Below, one piece after another: positions 20,977-30,547 of a stretch of DNA of 64,000 nt. A program made the position numbers and the translations under genes. Origin of the DNA: Limosilactobacillus equigenerosi DSM 18793 = JCM 14505 (GTDB taxonomy: Bacteria; Bacillota; Bacilli; Lactobacillales; Lactobacillaceae). The notes beneath the pieces were generated by a model, which searched no databases, was not told the DNA's origin, and worked only from the letters and a program-made list of their open reading frames with translations. The DNA lies in NCBI RefSeq assembly GCF_001311375.1, contig NZ_BBAS01000006.1:34800-98799 (forward strand). Direction: 5' to 3'. The first letter of the stretch is position 1. Each line of letters starts with the position of its first letter.

Positions 20977-21339
20977 ATGGATAAATCAGAATTACAGCAG
21001 GTTCAAGCAGCCTTAGCGAGTGAAAAAGAGGCGTATCAAAAAGAAAATCAACGTGTTAAAGATGTCTTGGAAGAAATGGTATCAGTTCGAAATCAACTTC
21101 ATGATGATTATGAAGGGATTTTAGATAACACTCTTGCATTACTGACAGATGAAGAAGATGCTGAGTTACGGAAATTAGCCATTCAAAAATATGAACAAGC
21201 TGACTCGGAATTAATGGAAGGGTATCGAAGTGCATTTAGTAAAACAATGGACGAATGGGAAGACTTTAAGGTTACAAGTCGGCGAAAACAAGCCAAATTA
21301 GAAGACCAAATAATGACATTAAAACGAAAGGAGAAGTAG
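20977..21339 (+). CDS. Lipase-partner helical protein B1 (Lap-like)
   Basis: 121 residues, almost entirely charged coiled coil (ELQQVQAALASEKEAYQKEN...MTLKRKEK), starting 5 nt after the lipase stop. T7SSb effectors with LXG-type domains are usually encoded with two small helical proteins (Lap proteins) that bind the targeting domain and form the secretion-competent complex. This gene and the next hold that position. A related gene (25196) follows lipase 2. No family assigned by sequence. Confidence 0.7.
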   Translation: MDKSELQQVQAALASEKEAYQKENQRVKDVLEEMVSVRNQLHDDYEGILDNTLALLTDEEDAELRKLAIQKYEQADSELMEGYRSAFSKTMDEWEDFKVTSRRKQAKLEDQIMTLKRKEK

Positions 21340-21343
21340 TTAA

Positions 21344-21658
21344 ATGAGCTTAATTTCTGACATGTTTAATGGCATAGGTAAAGGAGCCGATGCGACCGTA
21401 CAGCACGCATTAAAAGAATTAAGGAAATCTTTACAGAGATCAGTAATATCGGGTAGCGTTGCACCTAAATATAAACGGAAAGCTGCTAGTAACTTTGATG
21501 AAACAATTTCAGATGCTCAAGTAATTGCCACTCAAACAAAAGCAAATATTATGGATGATGGGAACCTTGATAATTTAGCTGCCGGATTACGTGGTGGATT
21601 AGCTGAAGGGGTGTCTAGTAAAGTTAAGTCATTATCGAATGAATTTGGTAATTTTTAG
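21344..21658 (+). CDS. Lipase-partner helical protein A1 (Lap-like)
   Basis: 104 residues beginning MSLISDMFNGIGKGADATVQ, homologous to the product of 24891 (MSLMSSLMKAVAKGDKA). It has an amphipathic start, a Lys/Arg-rich middle and a GLRGGLAEGVSSKV glycine-rich helix at the end. No WxG. Probably the second small partner of the lipase targeting domain. It follows B1 by 4 nt with RBS AAGGAG and ends before a strong terminator, so it closes the lipase 1 operon. Confidence 0.7.
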   Translation: MSLISDMFNGIGKGADATVQHALKELRKSLQRSVISGSVAPKYKRKAASNFDETISDAQVIATQTKANIMDDGNLDNLAAGLRGGLAEGVSSKVKSLSNEFGNF

Positions 21659-21667
21659 GAATAGGAT

Positions 21668-21701
21668 AAAATAAGCCACCAATAAACTGGTGGCTTATTT
21701 T
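21668..21701 (+). terminator. Terminator of the lipase 1 operon
   Basis: AAAATAAGCCACCA / TGGTGGCTTATTTT, 14-bp stem with a 6-nt loop. Confidence 0.92.
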
Positions 21702-21730
21702 GTAATAGTTTGATTATTAATTTGGTATAT

Positions 21731-21807
21731 GGGAGATCAGATGAGTAAGTAAGTGATTATTAGTTGGCGGGATAATTTGGAATTACGGGTAAATAAATGG
21801 TGATGAA
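21731..21807 (+). pseudogene. Collapsed immunity-lipase cassette (deletion scar)
   Basis: GAGATCAGATGAGTAAG (21733-21749) matches the start of the immunity genes (essC end plus ATGAGTAAG). Fourteen bases later TTGGCGGGATAATTTGGAA and the following GGGTAAATAAATGGTG match the last codons of lipase 3 and its spacer (42848-42891). The roughly 1.8 kb in between is gone. The membrane gene at 21808 follows exactly as its paralogue follows lipase 3. Confidence 0.75.
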
Positions 21808-22234
21808 ATGAAAAAAGAACGTTTAGATACCATGATAGAAATGGTTGAATTTTTCTTAGCGCTTTTCGCAATTGTGATGATGATTTATGAATTAGTGGTT
21901 TATTACGCTTATTTTTTTTGCTTGGTTTTTAATTGGTAGTTGTGGACTGTTATTAGTGATTCTATTTTTACCGTTTGCAAATTTAAAATTATTGTTAGTT
22001 GGTCCCAAAACAAGGGCTGGGGTAAGGTTTTACAAGATAACAACCGGGTTAATAATATTTTGGATATTACTATTGCTTAGTGGAGATGAAAAAATGGGTT
22101 TAGCAGGACAAACTAATATTTATTTGAGATGGTTAACAATAACATTAAATGCGATTGTTGTAATACTAAGTATCGATAAGATATGGTTATATACTCACTC
22201 AGCAGCGTATAAAAATTCTAAAGCTAGTAATTAA
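21808..22234 (+). CDS. Polytopic membrane protein, T7 cassette paralogue 1, one frameshift
   Basis: About 141 residues with roughly four membrane helices: MVEFFLALFAIVMMIYELVV, YFFAWFLIGSCGLLLVILFLP, GLIIFWILLLLS and TLNAIVVILSI. The frame breaks in a T8 run at about 21912-21919; T7 restores it. The paralogue at 42892 has the same T8 at the same spot. Small polytopic proteins next to T7 effectors are often immunity proteins against membrane-damaging toxins, but which toxin this one would match is unclear. It retains its position right after a (deleted) lipase gene. Confidence 0.65.
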
Positions 22235-22250
22235 TAAGATGAGGTGAATA

Positions 22251-22945
22251 ATGTTTATTACGAAACGTCATGTAGATGGTCAAGAAGAACAAATAACAAA
22301 TACATCTAATATTAATGGGCAATTATCGAAACGATTAATGTTAGATCAACTAAAAGAAAAGTTAACAAGATTCGATTTAAATGAGGATCAATTGGAGATT
22401 TTAAATGAATTATCAGACTTGTTTGCAGAACAAATTGAATTATTTGATGAAGTCGTTTTAGGAATGATAAATCAAACCAAAGAGATGGTAATTGGTCGGT
22501 TTAAGTTGACATTTAATAGTCAAAAACTAGTTACCATTAATCGAGTTACGCTGATGGCTGAAATTTTTAATCAGTTTTTGAATGAGATTAATATTTGGTT
22601 AACGGAAATTTATCCAGTTGGATCGGTAGTGGAAATTAAGCCAGCAGTAATTAATGGGGATGAGACATTACCTTTTTCTGAACGATTATGTGTAATTATG
22701 GGGCAACGAGTGGCGTTTGAAGACGGGACGTTTGTTGATTATATTGCTTATCCATGGCCAGATGGGGTTGGATTAGAAATAGATCCAATTTACTTATGCA
22801 ATTCATTTATTAATCAACTAGTATTTGAAGGCTATAAAACTGAAGATTGGGATGATTTTTTTTAGAAACTGAACTTAGGAAACCATTTTCAACTTATGAA
22901 TATCGGTCATTTAGTATTCCTAGAAATCTTGGTACAGAGCAATGA
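22251..22945 (+). CDS. DUF4176-domain protein with an immunity-family N-terminus, one frameshift
   Basis: The C-terminal part (EIYPVGSVVEIK...ERLCVIMGQRV...FVDYIAYPWPDGVG...FINQLVFEGYKTEDWDDF) is a DUF4176 domain, found widely beside T7SSb effectors. The first residues MFITKRHVDGQEEQ copy the segment MFITKRHAEQQ that follows the membrane helix in the 19172 family, so the gene looks like a recombinant that lost the anchor. The frame stops in a T8 run at 22855-22862. One T more allows LETELRKPFSTYEYRS and a stop overlapping the next ATG. Role unknown; chaperone or assembly factor suspected from genomic company. Confidence 0.7.
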
Positions 22946-23370
22946 AAATTTTAAAAAAAATTAGCAATTAGTTTAATGGGTTTAGCGATGTTAGTCGGAG
23001 GAGGATCGTTAGCGATGTGGGGTTACAGCAGATACGAGCATTATCAAATGGTAAAACAAGTTAAGGAAGCTGAGAAGCAAGGGGCATTTGATGGGATATT
23101 AGATCCAAAAAATGAACATTTTTGGACTGATACGGGCAAGTTAGCTCCGCATGCTGATTTAGTAAAATCGTATCAAATCGATTACAAATCTGTTCATCGG
23201 GGAAATCCGATGATTAGTAATCCATACGTGGATGTGGTAATTAATCATAACAAAAAAAATTAATATTAGTTGGTTATATTGATAAAGATAGTAATGGTAA
23301 TTATGTATACAATGGTGGCCCATATGGAGAATTAGAAAATTTGGTGTTTAAGGGAAAAATTGATAAATAA
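22942..23370 (+). CDS. DUF1310-like membrane-anchored protein, immunity candidate for lipase 2, two frameshifts
   Basis: N-terminal anchor (ISLMGLAMLVGGGSLAMWGY), then LVKSYQIDYKSVHRGNPMI, VDVVINHNKK and, after a break, LILVGYIDKDSNGNYVYNGGP. The YxIDYKS-hxNPM...N-N pattern is that of DUF1310, small secreted/anchored proteins common near Listeria and streptococcal T7 loci. Breaks lie in A8 runs at about 22953-22960 and 23253-23260. It sits directly upstream of lipase 2 exactly as the 19172 protein does for lipase 1, so immunity to lipase 2 is the natural inference. Confidence 0.72.
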
Positions 23371-23403
23371 GTAATGAATCTTAATTAAGGAGACTTTAAA
23401 TAT

Positions 23404-24886
23404 ATGAGTAAAATTATAACTCCATATTCTAATTTAGATAAAAACGCTCAACTTTCTATGGATGAGTATGGATTTCGTGGTGATGATAAAAGGCCAAATA
23501 AATTAGGAACAAGCGTTCAGTATATAAAGGATGGTAAACCTATAACGGTCGGTCACATCACTGAAATCCGTAATAATAAGCAAACAGGTGAAACAATGTA
23601 TGTAGTTGCGGAAGGAAAAGTACCAGGTGCAACTAGGAATAAAGATGTTAGTCATCACCAATATAATCAAGGAAAAACGGTTGTCAAAACTAATCTTACC
23701 CCGGCGCAACAGGCCCATGTTAAAAATGCTTCGATTTTATATCAAGGATCAATGGCTCCGTTTAAGAAAGGGTCGCGGGCGGATTGGATTTCGAATAATA
23801 TTCCGTTTGGATGGAAAATTTTTACAGGGGAAAAAGGACCAGCTGGCCCGCAACAATATGGATCTATTAAGAGTACAAATTCCATTCTCCATCGCTATGT
23901 AAATGCCAAATTTAATTTATATGGTCACTCGCAGGGGGATTTAATGGTCAATATGCATTTGCTGATTTGTTTAATCATGGATTAGCTAAGCGAATTAACA
24001 ACGCTTACTTTTATGAATCACCAAATGCTAATGCATTATTGAAACACCCAGTTAAGTCGAAAAAGGTCCATTTATATACCGATTTTATGGATAATATTGG
24101 GACGCTAGGGTACAAGTTACCAACCAGTCTTGGTGCAGGGCATGCCGAGCCAATGGGAGAATTGAACCTAATGATGCCCGATAAAGGATATGGACTTATT
24201 GGTCAACATATGTTGTCTGGTTACGCACATGGGTTTAAGGTAACTATTCCGCTGGGACGTAATTATGGTAAGCAGGTCATTCAAAAGATTGTGCTCGGCT
24301 ATAATAATAAATTTTACAACATCCAGATTGGGTAAAAAATAGTGGGATTATTAATGCAGATCAATTAAAGAAAATCTACATTCGAGCACGTAAGAAAAAT
24401 CAATTTATGAATGCACGGACGGATCGAAAATTAAATCATGATCTTAAACAACTGCGAGTAGCCCAACGTTCATTAGGGTGGACTAGTGGATCAATGAGTG
24501 CTAGTCAAAGGTTTTTCCTTGATGCTGAAGAAGCTTACGTAATTAGTAGTGCGATTGAAGGTTACGCAGCAACGGACATTGCAATTTTACAAGCTGATTT
24601 AGAACAAGGTAAATCAAACTTAGAGCAATTGTGGTCAACTACCCAACATCAAGCATTGTCAATTGGTAAGCATCTTAGTCACGGAGAAGTTATGTCAGCT
24701 CTGCATGAAGGTGGAGCTAGCCAGCAAACGATGGTGAATCAATACACAGAAAAATATGATAGTAAATTGGCTGAGGCACGGCAACTCAGTAATAGGTTAA
24801 CGGATCTTACGTCTACGTTTAAGGGACGAGTGGCAACTCGTTTAGCTGAGGACCAGGCGGACCGGAGTACATTTGGATTGGGGTGA
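23404..24886 (+). CDS. Type VII lipase effector 2 (N-terminal lipase, C-terminal LXG-like), two frameshifts
   Basis: Start ATG 23404 after AAGGAGAC. The N-terminal alpha/beta-hydrolase has nucleophile elbow LYGHSQGG (from 23921), with FYESPNANALL and YTDFMDNIGTLG (likely acid region) and GAGHAEPMG. It is only distantly related to lipases 1 and 3. The C-terminal 160 residues are helical (SASQRFFLDAEEAYVISSAIEG...VMSALHEGGASQQTMVNQY) and align with the lipase 1/3 targeting domain, ending DQADRSTFGLG, nearly the EsxA tail. One G is missing near 23936 and one T near 24318. Length about 494 aa. DUF1310-like gene upstream, two partner genes downstream. Confidence 0.82.
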
Positions 24887-24890
24887 TTAG

Positions 24891-25199
24891 ATGTCATTAA
24901 TGTCAAGTCTAATGAAAGCAGTAGCTAAAGGTGATAAAGCGGCTGAATTAGAGTTAAAGAAAATGATTGAAAAACAGGCAATTCGGAGTTTAGGGAGAGC
25001 AAAATTTAGTCAAAGTTCATCCATTGATTCTGAAATTATGGCTAAATACAATGCCGATTTAGCGGCGTTTCAAAGTGATATCAGCGGAGCGGTTGGTAAA
25101 ATTTCATATGCAGTACGTGGTGGAATTGAAGTCGGAATGCAACGAAAAGTTAACGATGTTGTTAAAGATGATTTTCCGAAAGCAGTGTTAACAAAATGA
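24891..25199 (+). CDS. Lipase-partner helical protein A2 (Lap-like)
   Basis: 102 residues, homologue of the 21344 product (MSLMSSLMKAVAKGDKAAELEL...GGIEVGMQRKVNDVV). It starts 4 nt after the lipase 2 stop and its stop overlaps the next start (ATGA). Compared with the lipase 1 operon, the two partner genes are in opposite order here. Probable co-secretion partner or chaperone of the lipase 2 targeting domain. Confidence 0.7.
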   Translation: MSLMSSLMKAVAKGDKAAELELKKMIEKQAIRSLGRAKFSQSSSIDSEIMAKYNADLAAFQSDISGAVGKISYAVRGGIEVGMQRKVNDVVKDDFPKAVLTK

Positions 25200-25542
25200 A
25201 TAAAATTGAACAAAAGACAAAAATTACGTGAATTAGATGCTAAAAAGAAAACTTTGCCTAGACAGTATCATGATCAATTAGATGAATTAACGGAAAAAAA
25301 GTAACGAATTGCAACGATATATGATTAATTTGGCTGATGAGGTTAATAGTTATTTAGATGGGGATGATTTTGATTATCGTCAGCAAACTGTTGATATGAT
25401 ATATGGTTATCAAGATGAAGTTAAAGAAGTATTTAATCAGGAAAAGAATGCCGTGACAGATCAATACGAAGAGCAATTATCTAAATTAAATCGAGAAATT
25501 GAAACTGTTGAGGAAACTAGAATAGATGATGACAAACAATAA
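25196..25542 (+). CDS. Lipase-partner helical protein B2 (Lap-like), two frameshifts
   Basis: About 115 residues of charged coiled coil: MNKIEQKTKLRELDAKKKTLP, ELQRYMINLADEVNSYLDGD, QEKNAVTDQYEEQLSKLN. It is the counterpart of the 20977 product. Extra A in short A runs near 25230 (A5) and 25295 (A7) break the frame. It ends 34 bp before homology to essC begins, so the cassette boundary lies in 25543-25575. Confidence 0.65.
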
Positions 25543-25575
25543 CTAAATTTTAAATTTTTCTATGAGATTTATCAG

Positions 25576-27979
25576 TTAACTTTGCCCCCGAAGATGTTGG
25601 GTTCCTCCCAATTGACTACAAAGGTGGGGGATGGCGAACTTGTTTGCGAACTTACCGCACCTTATGGGGATGATTACGAACTTAGATGGGGCCAGTACCG
25701 ATCGGGCGTTGAAGAGTATCCACGCTGAACTTGAACGGCGGCAACGCTACTTCCGGCAGTTCGGGGTGAATAATATTAATGCCTACACCAAACTGTACAA
25801 GGAAGGAAAAGAACACCCAACTGATGATAGTTATCCCCACGAACCGTTGCCGCACTTATTCCTTATTTCAGATGAATTTGCGGAATTAAAAGCCAATGAA
25901 CCGGACTTTATGGATGAGTTGGTTTCTACAGCCCGGATCGGGCGGTCGTTAGGGGTACACCTGATTTTGGAAACCCAAAAACCAAACGGGGTCGTCAGTG
26001 AACAAATTTGGTCTAACTCACGGTTTAAGATTGCCCTCAAAGTTTCGGATCCAGCTGATTCCAAGGAAATTATCCATACCCCCGATGCGGCTTCAATTAC
26101 CCAAGTTGGACGGGCGTACTTACAAGTCGGGAATAACGAAACTTACGAATTATTCCAATCTGCGTACTCGAGTGCGGAATACAATCCAACGGACAATCAG
26201 CACGCGCAGCGTGATCAACGGCTTTGGTTGATTAATCAACTCGGCCAAGCGGAATTATTAACCCGAGATTTATCCGAAATTGATGAACCGAAGGAAAGTG
26301 AAATTCAAACCCAACTTGAAGCGGTGGTGGATGAAATCGCCAAGGATGCTAAGGAAGCGCAAGTGAAGATGCCGATGAAGCCATGGTTGCCACCATTACC
26401 AGAAAGCTTGGTAGGGCCGGAACTTGATTGGCAAACCGCTTGGCAACAACCACGGCAACTAAAAGTACCGTTTGGGATGCTGGATATTCCATCGCGGCAA
26501 ACACAAGAAAAATTGGATTTTGACCTTTCATCGGTTACGCCGGCATTGTTTGTTGGGAGTTCCGGTTATGGTAAATCGGTAGCGTTACAAACGATTGTGG
26601 CCAATTTGGCAAGATTAAACAGCCCAGAACAAGTTAATTTTTACTTATTTGACTTTGGAACGAACGGACTTTTACCGTTAGCAGGTCTCCCGCATGTGGC
26701 TGATATTGCGGGATTTGATAACCGGGAAAAACTTTGGAAGATGTTAACGAAGATTAACCAATTGATTAATCAACGAAAGAGTTTATTCCAACAACTGGGT
26801 GTTTCTAATTTCTCACAATATGAAGAAGAAATCGGTCAACCACTACCAATTATCGTGATCGCGGTTGATGCTTATGATAGTGTGGCTGAAGATGATGAAC
26901 GAGATGGTATTGATGGAATCATTTCGAAGTTATTACGGGACGGAAAAGCCTTAGGAATTTATTCAATTTATACGGTCAATCGTCTGAATACTTTTAGGTA
27001 TCAATTGTTGTCCAATATTAATAAACGAATTGGATTATTTATGGTTGATGAAGATGAAGTGGTTAACACGTTAGGTAGAAATGCATTAATTCAATCACCA
27101 ATTGCTGGGCGTGGTCAAATGGAAATTGATGACGAGATGTTAGCGTTCCAAATTTATACCCCAACGGAACATGCCGATTCACTCAAAATTGTGCACGATT
27201 TACGGGTATTAAGTGAAACAATGACTGAAGCTTGGGATGGACCAGTCCCAGCCAAGATCCCAATGTTACCCAATAGCTTTGATTTTGCATACGCAGATAA
27301 GAAGATTAAAGCGATTTGGCATGACCGGAACATTATGCCGATTGCATTGGGTAATCAAACAACCGAAGTTCATAGTTTTGACCCAGAGATTCATCATTTC
27401 TTTAATATCAGCTATCTAACGGAACAACAAAAAGACGTTTTATCACAAGCAGTTACGCATAGTTTGAGTACTTGGAAACATCCTAGTTGGATTGTAGACG
27501 TACTGGGAGAATTCCATGAACAGCATGAACAATATAGTCGGGTAATTACTGATAATGAAAACGACTTGATTAGATTAAAACAGCAAATGGCAGATTATGC
27601 TGCAGCCGGAGTCCATCGAGAATTACGTGATGAAATATATGTGTTTATCCCGAATTTAACTGAATTTATTAAAGTAGCTAAATTGACCCAACAAAATTTT
27701 GAAATTATCTTGCAACATGCCTGGAAAGCAGGAATGTATTTAATCATTATGGATAATCGCGCAAGAATTGATCAAAGTTACGATGCGATGGCCAATATGA
27801 TTAAAGCTCAAACGATTGCGGGCTTAGTTAGTGCTCGAATTGTTGATACTAATTATATTTCAGCGACCGGGGTAAATGCGGAACCACAATTATTATCAAA
27901 TGAAGCATATTTCTTTGAATCTAAAGGATTACAGTATAGCAAAGTAAAATTACCACAAGTAAACAGGGGGAATGAATAA
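25576..27979 (+). pseudogene. essC2: Truncated essC copy 2 (D1 3' part, D2, D3), cognate to LXG 1
   Basis: Homology to essC copy 1 starts abruptly at GTTAACTTTGCCC (copy 1 position about 16767), inside ATPase D1, after the Walker A motif. FHA domains, membrane helices and P-loop of D1 are absent. From 25631 the frame is open for 782 residues: near-identical D1 remainder to PWLPPL (about 26400), then a different D2 (Walker A GSSGYGKS) and D3 ending LPQVNRGNE. No convincing RBS or start: ATG 25631 is preceded only by the coding GGTGGGGG. It cannot work as a motor alone. It could be a donor for recombination with essC or, if expressed, a soluble adaptor. Followed with 1-bp overlap by a DUF4176 gene. 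Confidence 0.85.
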
Positions 27980-28352
27980 TGAAGCAAATTAACTTTTTTA
28001 CCATTAGGAACGATTGTCATTTTAAAGGGCACAACTAAGAAAGTAATGATTGTTCAACGCGGGATGAATGTTGAGCAAAATGATGGTGTCCATTTATTTG
28101 AATATGGGGCAATTTTGTATCCTGAAGGTGAGATTGATGATCAAAAAGTTTACTTTAACGAAGATGAGATTTTAAAGGTGGTATTTGAAGGTTATCATGA
28201 TGAAGATGATGAAATTATCACAAAAGAATTGAATCAAGCCATAAATGCAATTGATTCACCAACACCAACCAATTGAAGTTGATGGGTCATTAGATGATGA
28301 TCCATTTGCTGATTTAAGTAAGGAAATTACGGAGGGCGAAAAGCATGAGTGA
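27979..28352 (+). CDS. DUF4176 protein of the LXG 1 operon, two frameshifts
   Basis: Begins MKQINFLPLGTIVILKG once the T6 near 27997 is read as T5, then TTKKVMIVQRGM...FEYGAILYPEGEIDD...YFNEDEILKVVFEGYHDEDDE, a textbook DUF4176 sequence. A second break near 28270 lets the frame continue to IEVDGSLDDDPFADLSKEIT and a TGA overlapping the next ATG. Start shares TAATG with the essC2 stop, behind GGGGG. Short cytosolic protein typical of T7SSb effector operons; molecular role not established to my knowledge. Confidence 0.8.
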
Positions 28353-28671
28353 TGGTGCAATTTTACGGAGAATGAGTGAGATTTCAAATGCAATTTCAGC
28401 TTTAAAGAGTACGGCTAGCTCATTAGATAGTTTAAAAACTAACTCGGTTAAACACGCCTCCAGTAACTATTGGGCGGGAACTTATAAATCGGGCAAGTAT
28501 GATCATCATGTCGACAAAATTGATAAAGATATTCGAAAAGCCAAGCAAACTGTTCGTGATGATGTTGAACATGGAATTGCTAAATTACATCAGTTAGCCG
28601 GTCAATTAAAAAAACCAGAAAGTCAATTAGCTGCTAGTAGAATTATTTCAAATACGAGTGTATATGGGTAG
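28345..28671 (+). CDS. YwqH-like helical partner protein (DUF5082 type)
   Basis: 108 residues, helical hairpin with ILRRMSEISNAISALKSTASSL, the W-containing turn ASSNYWAGTYKSGKYDHHVDKI and KQTVRDDVEHGIAKLHQL. This matches the DUF5082/YwqH family that precedes LXG toxins in Bacillus and streptococci. Start overlaps the DUF4176 stop. Likely one of the two small proteins that bind the LXG domain for export. Confidence 0.75.
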   Translation: MSDGAILRRMSEISNAISALKSTASSLDSLKTNSVKHASSNYWAGTYKSGKYDHHVDKIDKDIRKAKQTVRDDVEHGIAKLHQLAGQLKKPESQLAASRIISNTSVYG

Positions 28672-28700
28672 TTACTAAACGAAAAAGGATATGAAGAATT

Positions 28701-28964
28701 ATGAGCAAAATATCAGTAAATAGTAATTTCGCTAGTCAATATGGTTCATTGAGAAGTCACGGTGCTAACATTGCGGGACTGGGGAATGGTTTAAGCAGTC
28801 CTGGTGGTGATTTAGATGTACCAACGGCTAAGAAAATTGCGGAAATTTATCAGCAATTTAATTCGATGCTTCATAATTTTGGACATTTGATGGAGCATGA
28901 CGCCAGTTTAATGGCATCGGTAAAGCAACATATGGATGATTACGATATGCATATGGGAGGTTAA
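28701..28964 (+). CDS. Lap1-like WXG100-related partner (DUF3130/TIGR04197 type)
   Basis: 87 residues: NSNFASQYGSLRSHGANIAG, a PGGDLDVPTAKKIAEIYQQF turn and FGHLMEHDASLMASVKQHMD. The layout (helix, PTA/PTP turn, helix with LMxHDA) is shared with the product of 35581 and fits the DUF3130 (Lap1) family, structural mimics of WXG100 proteins that pair with LXG domains. RBS AAAGGATATGAAG before it. Confidence 0.75.
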   Translation: MSKISVNSNFASQYGSLRSHGANIAGLGNGLSSPGGDLDVPTAKKIAEIYQQFNSMLHNFGHLMEHDASLMASVKQHMDDYDMHMGG

Positions 28965-28968
28965 TCTA

Positions 28969-30532
28969 ATGAAAATTTCAGAAAGTCGCCTGCAATCATT
29001 CGTTGACGGAGCTAATTCAGGTCTTAGTCGGCGTAGTGGTGCAATGACTGGAGCCAGCGGGAGTGTCGCATCGTTGGCGAATACGAACAGTATTACCGGA
29101 GCCGCTGCCGATTCAATGAAAGCGTACTTAGGAGAAGTTTATAGTTCAGGGTTGTTAACCCAAATCAATGATCTCTTAGATGAGTTTGTGCGGTTAAATA
29201 CCGAGTATGCAAGTAATTATAGTGGTGGGGTAATTGATGGTGGTGGTTTTAAATTGTCATCAGAAGATTATTCTGATTTAAATAGTAAGATTGGAACGTT
29301 ACATAGCGAAGTTGAATCAACGATTTCAAGAGTTAATAGTAAAATTAGTCATTTGAGTGGGTTAATTGGTGGTGCGTCCAAAATTCATGATTTTTCATCA
29401 GATGTACAGCAGTTAAAGACAGATATTAGTCGGCAACGCACAGCTTGGTCCCAGTATGAAAGTCGGGCAAGTGCTCAGTACGAGGCAATCCAGGATGGAA
29501 TCAATTTTATTAATCAAGCAATTGCACGGTATGCGAGCCGCTCAGCAGTGCAAATGACAGGCTATACGTCCGGAAGTTTCCGGCAAGAATTAGCGTCGTT
29601 TCAGAGCCAACACGGTTATAGTGCATTGTCATATTTCGAAAATTTGCATCGTTTTATGGATGAAAAAGTCACGTGTACCGATAAGAACCATCATGTTCAT
29701 ACCGCCACAAATCGCGAACTAATTTATCGGCAACGAGATGGCTTGCATAAATTGGTTCAAGCTAGAGTTAGAGCAGCCGTCGAGGAATCCAAACGGGAAG
29801 GATGGACTAAATTAGCGTTTGATTCAGCATTCTTTATTGGCGGAGTTGCATTAACCGTGGCAAGTGGTGGAACGGCGGTTCCGGTCTTACTTACGTTGGG
29901 GTCAACAGCGATGAGTTTACTCAATATAGAAGAGGATATTAATCAAGGTAGAACGGGAAAAGAAAATGATAATTGGTTAAAGAATGGATTACGATCTAAG
30001 TTTGGACTTAGTGTAAATACTGCAAATAATGTATTTAACGTGTTAGATTACGGGACCAGTATTATATCTGGAAAAGGAGCGTGGAAAGCGCTAGAAGGGA
30101 AACAGATTGTTAAATCAGCGAAGGTAAGCTCAATTCTTGATCGTCAGATGTCTAGTTTTGTTAATCATGGATACTTCACTCCAGTATTATCAGATACGAA
30201 AGATTTCGTTGTAGATGTGGCAAAACATGCCAATCCGATATCCTTAGCTTTAGTTCATGGGAAGGAATTATTGAAACCAGTTGCCACCGAGTATACAAAA
30301 GAAATTGCACGGGTAACCGCAAAGAAACAAGTAACTTCACACACCGCTAATTGGGTTAATCAGAACTTTGTTGAATCGAATGTTTCATCTAATTCGATTC
30401 ATGGTTATGCGCGTCCAGTTCTAGAACAGGCGGTAAAAAAAAGGGATCAGCAAGGGGTTAGGAAAAACGGTTACGAACACGACTGACAACTTGATGAATA
30501 ATATACCTCAATTAGCAGGAACTACAAATTAG
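28969..30532 (+). CDS. LXG-domain polymorphic toxin 1, one frameshift near 3' end
   Basis: About 521 residues from ATG 28969. Residues 1-210 are the LXG domain (helical, SESRLQSFVDGANSGLSRRS, SLANTNSITGAAADSMKAYL). A linker follows, then a hydrophobic glycine/alanine segment (FFIGGVALTVASGGTAVPVLLTLGS) and a variable C-terminal domain (SSILDRQMSSFVNHGYFTPV ... HGYARPVLEQ). An extra A in an A8 run at about 30434-30441 hides the true tail; A7 gives TVTNTTDNLMNNIPQLAG and a TAG at 30530. The hydrophobic segment and the membrane-protein immunity gene behind it suggest a membrane target. The last 140 residues are duplicated as an orphan at 31135. Confidence 0.85.
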
Positions 30533-30547
30533 TGGAGGTAAATAATT

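Noticed and set aside
25562..25631. ATG at 25562 as the start of essC copy 2
   Set aside because: The frame from it stops after five codons; homology begins only at 25576 in another frame.
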